A DNA stretch of 6,119 nucleotides from an uncultured Bacteroidota bacterium (GTDB lineage Bacteria > Bacteroidota > Bacteroidia > Chitinophagales > Chitinophagaceae), in NCBI GenBank assembly GCA_903851455.1, contig CAINOM010000417.1, positions 1-6,119 of the forward strand. Reading direction: 5' to 3'. Position numbers and translations under genes: made by a program. This document shows positions 1-5,541 of the stretch, piece by piece. Under the pieces are notes generated by a model, which was given only the letters and a program-made list of their open reading frames with translations, ran no database searches and had not been told where the DNA came from. Position 1 is the stretch's first letter; every line of letters begins with the position of its first letter.

Positions 1-203
1 GTGCCATAGACAACAGATGTATTCACCCCACCTTTTTCAAAAACATTTCCACCAGCAATAACCCTTGTCTTGCCACCGCCACCTTCCGGCCGCTCCCATA
101 TCTCTTCTTTGAATAACGCCTTCCCGTCCTCGCGCTCCAGCGCAGCACAAATGGTATCCTGCAGGCCGTGTATATACTTTATGAACTGATCTTTAACTAA
201 CAT
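1..203 (-). CDS. hemF: Oxygen-dependent coproporphyrinogen III oxidase, N-terminal part (cut by window edge)
   Basis: The first 67 codons are visible and the gene continues past the left edge. HemF is a cytoplasmic enzyme that uses O2 to oxidatively decarboxylate two propionates of coproporphyrinogen III, giving protoporphyrinogen IX. The N-terminus starts [19 protein letters not shown], then has [13 protein letters not shown] (about residues 37-49) and [15 protein letters not shown] (about 53-67). The glycine run after W-x-R and the FEKxGVN block are hallmarks of the HemF family; E. coli HemF has the equivalent LQDTIC, REAGGGG and FEQAGVNFS. The start is the ATG at 203, preceded by AGGTGAG, whose AGGTG could pair with the 16S tail. 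It lies 44 nt after hemE in the same direction and is probably the fifth gene of that operon. No break is seen in the visible part. Identity is very secure; the C-terminus and full length cannot be judged. Confidence 0.95.
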   Translation of the reverse strand, partial: MLVKDQFIKYIHGLQDTICAALEREDGKALFKEEIWERPEGGGGKTRVIAGGNVFEKGGVNTSVVYG

Positions 204-247
204 CTCACCTATTGAATTTGGATTTTGCAGTTTTGAATTTTGAATTT
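204..247 (-). repeat. A-rich intergenic repeat between hemE and hemF
   Basis: The gap read on the coding (minus) strand is almost wholly made of AAATTC and AAATCC words: two copies of AAAATTCA-like sequence, then AAATCCAAATTC (214-225 on the plus strand), then the hemF ribosome-binding region. The 12-mer AAATCCAAATTC recurs exactly at 5518-5529 just before hemJ, also in the sense orientation. It may be an intergenic repeat family or an A-rich translation leader. No terminator hairpin is visible, so hemE and hemF are probably cotranscribed. Confidence 0.55.
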
Positions 248-1282
248 TTACTTTGAAGCGTATTCCTTCACCGCATCCACAAATGCCCTTGCATGATCTA
301 CCGGCACATTGGGCAATATACCATGGCCCAGGTTAGCAATATACCTTTGGGTTCCAAATCCGTCTATCATCTGCGTTACTTCTTTCTTTATCTGGCTGAT
401 GGGAGCAAGCAGTTTTGATGGATCAAAATTCCCCTGTAGTGTGGTGCTGTTGTTCGTCATCTGTCGCGCCAGTTCCGGTGTCACACTCCAGTCAAGCCCC
501 AACCCGGATGCACTTGTCCTGCTCAGATCACCAAGCGCATACCAACTGCCTTTAGGGAACAATATCACCGGCGCATGCGGGCTCACCGCATCAGCTATCT
601 GCACTAGGTAGGGCTGGGCAAACAATTTAAAATCAGCGGGACTCAGCATGCCGCTCCAGCTGTCAAACACCTGCACCAGGTCTGCACCGGCATTCACCTG
701 CGCCTTCAGGTAACCGATCGTCATATCAGTTATCTTCTGCAGCAGCCGGTGAGCAAGCTCCGGTTGTGTAAAGCAGAATTGTTTTGCCTTATCAAAGGTT
801 TTGCTACCCTTCCCTTCTACCATGTAGCACAGCAGCGTCCATGGCGCACCCGCAAACCCGATCAGCGGCACCCGGCCATTGAGTTCCTTCTTTGTGAGCG
901 ACAGCGCCTTCATTACATAACCCAGCCTTTCTTCCACACCTGTCGTTATCAGCGCATCTATATCTGCGCTGGTCTTTACTACTTTGGGTAATGACGGCCC
1001 CTTGCCCTCTTCCATCAATACCTCGAGGCCCATAGCCTGCGGTATCACGAGTATATCTGAGAAGATAATTGCAGCATCCACACCTACCTGGTCCACAGGT
1101 TGCAGCGTTATCTCGCAGGCAAGTTCCGGCGTTTCCACACGCGTAAAGAAGTCGTACTTCTCACGCAGCTTTATATAATCCGGCAGATACCTGCCCGCCT
1201 GCCGCATCATCCATACCGGCGGACGCGATACCTGTTCACCCTTTAATGCCCTTAATAACAGATCATTCTTCAATTCGCTCAT
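248..1282 (-). CDS. hemE: Uroporphyrinogen III decarboxylase
   Basis: HemE removes the four acetate carboxyls of uroporphyrinogen III to give coproporphyrinogen III, without a cofactor, in the cytoplasm. At 344 aa it has the normal family length and reads as one complete TIM-barrel domain. Family signatures are all present: [16 protein letters not shown] (21-36) with the two substrate arginines R27 and R31, FSDIL (74-78) with the key aspartate D76, [16 protein letters not shown] (142-157) with Y153, FDSWSG (206-211) with S208, LQGNFDP (282-288) and NLGHGILP (317-324) with H320. These correspond to Arg37, Arg41, Asp86, Tyr164, Ser219 and His339 of the human enzyme. The ATG at 1282 follows an A/T-rich leader ending in AACAATATAA with no clear Shine-Dalgarno, as is usual in Bacteroidota. 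It sits 40 nt after hemD and 44 nt before hemF in the leftward operon. Nothing unusual was seen. Confidence 0.98.
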   Translation of the reverse strand: MSELKNDLLLRALKGEQVSRPPVWMMRQAGRYLPDYIKLREKYDFFTRVETPELACEITLQPVDQVGVDAAIIFSDILVIPQAMGLEVLMEEGKGPSLPKVVKTSADIDALITTGVEERLGYVMKALSLTKKELNGRVPLIGFAGAPWTLLCYMVEGKGSKTFDKAKQFCFTQPELAHRLLQKITDMTIGYLKAQVNAGADLVQVFDSWSGMLSPADFKLFAQPYLVQIADAVSPHAPVILFPKGSWYALGDLSRTSASGLGLDWSVTPELARQMTNNSTTLQGNFDPSKLLAPISQIKKEVTQMIDGFGTQRYIANLGHGILPNVPVDHARAFVDAVKEYASK

Positions 1283-1322
1283 TTATATTGTTTTATTTTC
1301 CGGCAGCGTTATAGCCGTCCGA

Positions 1323-2021
1323 TTATTTTTTGAAATAATTCAGTGCATATTCCACCACGCTTTCTTTTCCCGCAGTCTCACTGAATATCACCTTATTGCT
1401 GGTATGCTTCTTTATTGCATTAGCGGTAGTATTACCTATAGCAAACAGGATAACGTCAGGGCCTATCTTATTGGAATAGAAAAAGCTAATCACAGCACTG
1501 GGACTGAAAAACAGGATGCCGTCATATAGTTTGCTCATGGTCCTTGGCGTCTCCTGTGTATGATACACCACCACCTCGTAAACCTCTATCTCATTTTCAC
1601 GTAGTGTATCCGGCAAAGTGTCCATTCGCTTATCACCACAAAAGAAAACTACTTCTTCCTCACCATCTTCAATAATGAGGCTAGCAAGTTCCGCCGCATT
1701 CTCAGCAGCTCCTATAATTTCCGCCGACTTAAATTGACTTCCGACGGCATCTTTTGTTGCATTACCAATACAGTAAATATCCCACTTCGGGTCTGCCGAC
1801 AGTATGATATCAGAAACCGCTTTTACTGCGTTGACACTGGTAAATACAACCGTTGCTTCAACATAGCAAAGGTCCACTACCCGCTCTTCCAACGCATCGC
1901 TTTTTATGGCGCTTACCTTTATGAACGGTACCACATCAAGCTGCACGCCCTGCGCCACTGCTTTCTGCAGCAACAGTTCGTCCAGCGATGCCGTACTTAA
2001 TATTTGAATATTATTGGCCAT
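1323..2021 (-). CDS. hemD: Uroporphyrinogen III synthase
   Basis: HemD closes hydroxymethylbilane into a macrocycle with inversion of ring D, giving uroporphyrinogen III. The protein is 232 aa, slightly short but within the usual range of this poorly conserved family. Visible family-like blocks are VVFTSVNAVKAV (58-69), IYCIGNATKDAV (82-93), VVFFCGDKRMDTLP (124-137), YEVVVYHTQETP (148-159), GILFFSPSAVISFF (168-181) and FAIGNTTANAIK (193-204). These match the two-lobed HEM4 fold: FTS near the middle of the first part, then the Y-x(V)YxT and SPSAV(x)SF elements of the second. Sequence alone would be only moderately convincing; position directly after hemC, with an 11-nt overlap, makes the call firm. 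The ATG at 2021 lies inside the last codons of hemC, so translation is probably coupled. AAGGA is found 7 nt upstream, one of the few good Shine-Dalgarno matches in this window. Confidence 0.94.
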   Translation of the reverse strand: MANNIQILSTASLDELLLQKAVAQGVQLDVVPFIKVSAIKSDALEERVVDLCYVEATVVFTSVNAVKAVSDIILSADPKWDIYCIGNATKDAVGSQFKSAEIIGAAENAAELASLIIEDGEEEVVFFCGDKRMDTLPDTLRENEIEVYEVVVYHTQETPRTMSKLYDGILFFSPSAVISFFYSNKIGPDVILFAIGNTTANAIKKHTSNKVIFSETAGKESVVEYALNYFKK

Positions 2022-2928
2022 TTGTTATTCCTTCCAATATGGCTTGTCCGCCATTTTGCAAAAGCTCACGCGCCGCGTCCTGCCCCACATTACCCGCTTC
2101 ATTTACTGCGGCACTCTTGCGTATCTCCTTCTTTTGTTTGCCATCCCGGCTAAGTATATTCCCCTCAAAAACCAACTCCCCGTTTTCGATCTTCGCCAGC
2201 GCACTTATAGGTGTTGAACAACCGCCCAGTAACGCCCGGAGAAAATCACGCTCTACTGCCGTGCACAAAGCCGTCCCCACATCATGAAAATTCGCACATG
2301 CGGCCAATGCTTCTTTATCTTCTTCCCTGCAAACAACAATGATCGCACCCTGTGCAGGCGCCGGCAGCATCCAGTCCAGTTCTACAGCGTTTTCAGGCCG
2401 CAGCCCTATACGCTCCAGCCCCGCAGCTGCGAAGATAGCTCCGTTCCAGTCACTCTCGGCTACTTTCCGTAGCCTGGTGTTCACATTTCCCCTCAGGTTT
2501 TCTATCCGGTCATTCGGATATCGGTTCAGCCACTGCGCCTGTCGCCTTATGCTGCTTGTTGCTATCGTTGCGGGAGTAGCACCTTCTGAAAATACAGCCC
2601 CGGGCTTTGGCACCAGTATGTCTATATACGATGCTCTAGGCAATACCGCTGCCTGCACGATCCCCCTGGCCATCTGCGTAGGCACATCCTTCATAGAGTG
2701 TACCGCAATATCTATATCTCCGTTCAGCAGAGCTATATCCAGGGCTCTTGTAAATATTCCCTGCACACCTATTTCATAAAGCGGCGTCTTCAGGTCGGTA
2801 TCTCCTTCACTTTTTATGTACACCAGTTCAGCCGTATAACCGTGTTTTGCAAGAAGGTCTTTCACAAGATCAGCCTGCCACACAGCCAACTGGCTTTCAC
2901 GTGTTCCGATACGGATCATTTTATCCAT
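2011..2928 (-). CDS. hemC: Porphobilinogen deaminase (hydroxymethylbilane synthase)
   Basis: HemC joins four porphobilinogen units into the linear tetrapyrrole hydroxymethylbilane, using a covalently bound dipyrromethane cofactor. At 305 aa it is full length (E. coli 313). Signatures in order: IRIGTRESQLAVWQA (5-19), SEGD (40-43), DIAVHSMKDVPT (73-84) with catalytic Asp81, ATSSIRRQAQ (123-132) with R128 and R129, NLRGNVNTRLRK (144-155), LPAPAQGAI (188-196) and ERDFLRALLGGCSTPI (226-241) with Cys237, the cofactor attachment site. Compared with E. coli, the active-site lysines Lys55 and Lys59 are replaced by E52 and Q56; from memory this GIFTRALD-type wording is usual in Bacteroidota. The ATG at 2928 is 1 nt after the hemA stop; Met4 (MIRIGTR) is an alternative start that would fit other family members equally well. 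The 3' end overlaps hemD by 11 nt. Confidence 0.98.
   Translation of the reverse strand: MDKMIRIGTRESQLAVWQADLVKDLLAKHGYTAELVYIKSEGDTDLKTPLYEIGVQGIFTRALDIALLNGDIDIAVHSMKDVPTQMARGIVQAAVLPRASYIDILVPKPGAVFSEGATPATIATSSIRRQAQWLNRYPNDRIENLRGNVNTRLRKVAESDWNGAIFAAAGLERIGLRPENAVELDWMLPAPAQGAIIVVCREEDKEALAACANFHDVGTALCTAVERDFLRALLGGCSTPISALAKIENGELVFEGNILSRDGKQKKEIRKSAAVNEAGNVGQDAARELLQNGGQAILEGITNGQ
2029..2033 (-). promoter_or_regulatory. Ribosome binding site of hemD, inside the end of hemC
   Basis: On the minus strand AAGGA is followed by a 7-nt spacer (ATAACAA) and the hemD ATG. It lies within the coding sequence of hemC. It supports the ATG at 2021 as start and suggests that hemD can recruit ribosomes itself as well as by coupling to hemC termination. 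The other genes in the window, apart from hemF, lack a comparable motif. Confidence 0.55.
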
Positions 2929-2929
2929 A

Positions 2930-4246
2930 TTAACCGATAAATTCGTTTATGGCTTCGATGTAATGGCATCCGGGAGCATTGTCGCGGCGCATCTTTGTTG
3001 CAAGAGTATTGATCACCTTCTGTATCTTCTCGTCCTTAGTACCGGAACAGGATGTGCCACCGGTGTCAGTGTGGCCCAGCAATGCAGGATCAATGTATAT
3101 CTGTTTCAGCTTGTTTTTCACTTCCTTCAGCACGGGCACATGCTTGCGCATAGCATACCACTCTTTGAATTCCGCTATGTGCTCTTCTATTATGGCCAGT
3201 GCTTTGGGAACTTCAGCAGTCCGCTTCTGCAATGTCTCATCCTTTATTTTAGACAGCATATCCACATCCACATAAGTGATGCCCGGCAATTTACGTGCTT
3301 CAATATCCACATTACACGGCACCGACAGATCTATCACCAGTTTGCTGCCCCTGCTCACAAGGTGCCGCTTAAACACCACCGGCTCAGGCGAGCTCGTAGA
3401 TACGATCACCACACCAGCATCAGCCAGCTCACGGTCCATAGCCTCCATTGGTGCGCATTTCAGACGCAGCTCCCGGGCTATTTCCTTAGCGGTCTCTTCG
3501 GTCCTGTTGATCAGGGTAATATTAGTAGTATCCAGATAATCCACCAGGTTGCGACATGTTGTCCTGCCTATCTTACCAGCGCCCAGTACTACGATCTTCT
3601 TCTCTTCAATATCTTTCACACTGCCGGCAAGAAAGGTGTTGTCACCAGTCATAATATGCTGCACCGAAGGGCATTTCATTTCTGGTGTTACCGATGGCCC
3701 TTCAAAATACTCCCTGATATATTGGATCGCTGCAAATGAGGTTGATACTGTTCCGCCACTCAGGGCGGTATGTGTTTTTATTGCTTTAGACGCCTGCAAA
3801 ACCGAATTAATAAGACGCTCGGTAAAAGGCCCCACAAAACCATTGGCCTTGGCCAGTTTCACAGCATTCTTTATCTGCCCTAGTATCTCATAATCGCCAA
3901 GTATCTGCGAGTCAAGGCCGGAGGCTACATGAAAAAGGTGCTCAATAGCTGCTGTTCCATTCTTTTTGTAAGAGATCGTTTCAAATTCCCCGACGTCGCC
4001 GGTGCATACACTGCACAGCATTTCTGCAAGCCGGGTGCCCGACGCCGCAAAACCATATACCTCGGTTCTGTTGCAGGTAGAAACAACGAAAAGATCATCA
4101 ACCCCGAATTCAGTTGCTTTCGATAACAACTGGAGATATTGGTCTTCGTTCACAGCAAACTGCCCCCTTACAAGGGCATCAGTTTTCTTGTAGTTGATAC
4201 CAACCACCCTGAAATCGTCAATGTTTAGCTTGTCTTTTTTGTACAT
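2930..4246 (-). CDS. hemA: Glutamyl-tRNA reductase
   Basis: HemA reduces glutamyl-tRNA(Glu) with NADPH to glutamate-1-semialdehyde, the first committed step of the C5 route to tetrapyrroles. The catalytic domain shows STCNRTEVY (56-64) with nucleophile Cys58 and GLDSQILGDYEILGQIK (110-126). The NADPH-binding domain shows VVLGAGKIGRTTCRNL (219-234), INRTEETA (246-253), VIVSTSSPEPV (280-290) and VIDLSVPCNVD (304-314). The C-terminal part (about 325-438) matches the helical dimerisation region. Length is 438 aa against 418 in E. coli. Most of the excess is a segment at about 182-211, rich in Pro, Ser and Thr, between the catalytic domain and the start of the Rossmann fold; it has no counterpart in E. 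coli HemA. The ATG at 4246 is the first gene of the leftward operon, with a good promoter about 25 nt upstream. The stop lies 1 nt before the hemC ATG. Confidence 0.97.
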   Translation of the reverse strand: MYKKDKLNIDDFRVVGINYKKTDALVRGQFAVNEDQYLQLLSKATEFGVDDLFVVSTCNRTEVYGFAASGTRLAEMLCSVCTGDVGEFETISYKKNGTAAIEHLFHVASGLDSQILGDYEILGQIKNAVKLAKANGFVGPFTERLINSVLQASKAIKTHTALSGGTVSTSFAAIQYIREYFEGPSVTPEMKCPSVQHIMTGDNTFLAGSVKDIEEKKIVVLGAGKIGRTTCRNLVDYLDTTNITLINRTEETAKEIARELRLKCAPMEAMDRELADAGVVIVSTSSPEPVVFKRHLVSRGSKLVIDLSVPCNVDIEARKLPGITYVDVDMLSKIKDETLQKRTAEVPKALAIIEEHIAEFKEWYAMRKHVPVLKEVKNKLKQIYIDPALLGHTDTGGTSCSGTKDEKIQKVINTLATKMRRDNAPGCHYIEAINEFIG

Positions 4247-4270
4247 TAGTGTTCGTAATAACTACAGGCA

Positions 4271-4302
4271 CAAAGGTAATTCGCTACATCCCCGCATTGA
4301 AA
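4271..4302 (-). promoter_or_regulatory. Bacteroidota-type promoter of hemA operon
   Basis: Read on the minus strand, TTTC (4299-4302) is followed by a 20-nt spacer and TACCTTTG (4271-4278). The Bacteroidota housekeeping promoter is TTTG, 19-21 nt, TAnnTTTG; the -7 box is a perfect match and the -33 box has 3 of 4. Transcription would begin near 4263-4266, about 17-20 nt before the hemA ATG. This is the best promoter in the window and should drive hemA to hemF. Confidence 0.75.
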
Positions 4303-4307
4303 TTTCT

Positions 4308-4364
4308 CTGTCATACCTTGGTCATATTAGCGAATGATCCTCGTCAGGTTTTGGTCAGGTAATG
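4308..4364 (+). repeat. Five phased 11-bp repeats carrying GTCA, candidate regulator binding array
   Basis: Consecutive 11-bp units start at 4310, 4321, 4332, 4343 and 4354. Four of the five begin with GTCA (GTCATACCTTG, GTCATATTAGC, GTCAGGTTTTG, GTCAGGTAATG); the third (GAATGATCCTC) is degenerate. The first two, read with two flanking bases, are CTGTCAT-ACCT-TGGTCAT, close to the E. coli Pho-box pattern of 7-bp direct repeats with 4-bp spacers. The last two are TCGTCAG-GTTT-TGGTCAG. An 11-bp period puts all half-sites on one DNA face, as in sites for OmpR/PhoB-family response regulators. The array begins 5 bp upstream of the hemA -33 box and covers the -33 region of hemH. The identity of the regulator is unknown. 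Confidence 0.6.
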
Positions 4365-4383
4365 TGTTTAGTTGTTTTCTTTG
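4350..4383 (+). promoter_or_regulatory. Probable promoter of hemH-hemJ
   Basis: TTTG (4350-4353), a 22-nt spacer and TTTCTTTG (4376-4383) approximate the Bacteroidota TTTG / TAnnTTTG promoter; the -7 box has one mismatch (T for A) and the spacer is one base longer than ideal. Transcription would begin near 4390, about 12 nt before the hemH ATG. The -33 element lies inside the fourth GTCA repeat, so a weak promoter dependent on an activator, or blocked by a repressor there, is possible. Confidence 0.5.
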
Positions 4384-4401
4384 CATCCCAATTAATTAAT
4401 A

Positions 4402-5433
4402 ATGCCAGCACAGACAAAACGCGCAGTAATACTGATGAACCTCGGCTCCCCGGAGTCAGTGGCCGTGAAAGATGTAAAAAAGTACCTTGACGAATTTCTT
4501 ATGGATGAGCGGGTTATAGATTCACCCTACCTCGTCCGTTCGGTACTCGTAAAGGGTATCATCACACCCTTCCGCGCCGCAAAATCTGCCGAGGCATACG
4601 AGTCCATATGGACCAAAGAAGGCTCTCCGCTGGTGTCTATAACCAAACAACTGAAATCAGTACTTGAAAAAGAGATAGATGAGCCGGTTGAAGTAGCTAT
4701 GCGGTACGGAAACCCTACCATGAAATCAGCCTACGATGCACTGAGATCAAATTACCCCGCGCTGGAAGAAGTAGTACTGCTACCCTTATACCCGCACTAT
4801 GCTATGTCCAGCTACGAAACAGCGGTGACACACGCCCGTACTGTGCACAAAGAAGGCAACTATCCCTTTAAAATAACCTTTGTAAAGCCTTTTTACAACC
4901 ATCCCGACTATATAAAGGCACTGGCGGAAAGCATGAAACCTTATCTGCTAAATTATCAGGGGCATTTGCTATTCAGCTACCACAGCATACCGGAGCGCCA
5001 CATCATGAAAAGTGATATGACCGGTATGCACTGCCTGCAGTCGGCCAACTGCTGTGAAACGCCCTCGCCGGCACATAGATATTGCTACCGCCACCAATGC
5101 TTTATGACCACCAAGCTGGTTACGGAGTATTTAGGTATTCCAAAAGATAAGTACAGCGTATCTTTCCAGTCGAAGCTCGGCAGGTCCGAATGGCTGAAAC
5201 CCTCCACAACGCTACGTATGCAGCAGATGCCGGCCGAAGGAATTAAAGACCTCACCGTAGTATGCCCATCGTTTGTCAGCGATTGCCTCGAAACCCTGGA
5301 AGAGATAGCCATACGTGAAAAAGAAAACTTCCTGGCCGCCGGCGGCGAAACATTTGCCTACATACCCTGTATGAATACGCAACCCGGTTGGATAAAAGCT
5401 GTCGCTGCGCTCATTGGAATTAGTTATCAGTAA
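4402..5433 (+). CDS. hemH: Ferrochelatase with internal cysteine cluster, probably [2Fe-2S]
   Basis: HemH inserts ferrous iron into protoporphyrin IX to make protohaem, the last step of the pathway; bacterial forms are cytoplasmic or membrane-associated. At 343 aa it is complete. Signatures: AVILMNLGSPES (8-19), LPLYPHYAMSSYET (127-140), LLFSYHSIPERH (189-200) with catalytic His194, VSFQSKLGRSEWLKP (253-267), and CPSFVSDCLETLEEI (288-302) with the conserved Glu297. Between His194 and the FQS motif is a cysteine-rich segment, C211-x5-C217-C218-x9-C228-x4-C233, not present as such in E. coli HemH. A class of ferrochelatases, described for Myxococcus xanthus, holds a [2Fe-2S] cluster by four cysteines in a single internal segment of about 20 residues; this protein fits that class by inference. 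The ATG at 4402 follows AATTAATTAATA, with no Shine-Dalgarno. hemJ follows after 108 bp. Confidence 0.97.
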   Translation: MPAQTKRAVILMNLGSPESVAVKDVKKYLDEFLMDERVIDSPYLVRSVLVKGIITPFRAAKSAEAYESIWTKEGSPLVSITKQLKSVLEKEIDEPVEVAMRYGNPTMKSAYDALRSNYPALEEVVLLPLYPHYAMSSYETAVTHARTVHKEGNYPFKITFVKPFYNHPDYIKALAESMKPYLLNYQGHLLFSYHSIPERHIMKSDMTGMHCLQSANCCETPSPAHRYCYRHQCFMTTKLVTEYLGIPKDKYSVSFQSKLGRSEWLKPSTTLRMQQMPAEGIKDLTVVCPSFVSDCLETLEEIAIREKENFLAAGGETFAYIPCMNTQPGWIKAVAALIGISYQ

Positions 5434-5522
5434 TTTGTAATTCGGATCCAATTTTTTATTTTCAAGAATTCCATACTAAATTCCGGAATATGGGCACAAG
5501 CACCAATCCAAATTACTAAATC
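5431..5522. repeat. Imperfect inverted repeat flanking the hemH-hemJ gap
   Basis: The complement of 5431-5447 (ATCCGAATTACAAATTA) agrees with 5506-5522 (ATCCAAATTACTAAATC) at 13 of 17 positions. The left arm starts on the hemH stop codon. The enclosed DNA holds a short palindrome, ATTCCGGAAT (5480-5489). The layout could be a degenerate miniature element, a long-loop RNA hairpin behind hemH, or chance in A/T-rich DNA. No target-site duplication was seen. Confidence 0.35.
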
Positions 5523-5541
5523 CAAATTCCCAATTCCCAAA
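5505..5541 (+). repeat. A-rich AATCCAAATT repeats leading into hemJ
   Basis: AATCCAAATT occurs at 5505-5514 and again at 5519-5528 (period 14 bp), followed by CCCAATTCCCAAA right up to the hemJ ATG. It contains the 12-mer AAATCCAAATTC that also precedes hemF. There is no Shine-Dalgarno; an A-rich leader may itself help initiation in this phylum. Together with 5434-5504 this fills the 108-bp gap, in which no gene and no convincing promoter or terminator is visible. Confidence 0.5.

Larger units (their letters stand above)
4247..4401. promoter_or_regulatory. Divergent hemA / hemH control region
   Basis: These 155 bp separate the two oppositely transcribed haem units and hold the promoter of each plus a set of phased repeats, entered separately. 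The organisation would let one regulator bound in the middle act on both the early enzyme (HemA) and the last one (HemH). No riboswitch-like fold or transcription terminator was seen. Both predicted 5' leaders are short (about 10-20 nt). Confidence 0.8.

Noticed and set aside
1283..1322. Possible hairpin (CGGC / GCCG) between hemD and hemE
   Set aside because: Only a 4-bp stem with a 9-nt loop and no T run after it; not enough for a terminator or attenuator.
2339..2779. Plus-strand open frame of 146 codons opposite hemC
   Set aside because: Antisense to the conserved HemC core motifs; the translation is rich in Ser, Ala and Ile with no domain pattern and no leader or promoter of its own.
2963..3739. 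Long plus-strand open frame of 258 codons opposite hemA
   Set aside because: It lies wholly antisense to the conserved hemA coding sequence, its translation has no recognisable motif, and several shorter frames overlap it. It is a by-product of hemA codon use.
5441..5457. GGATCC palindrome followed by six T as a possible terminator of hemH
   Set aside because: The palindrome has no loop and only weak flanking pairs, so it does not form a stable hairpin in RNA.
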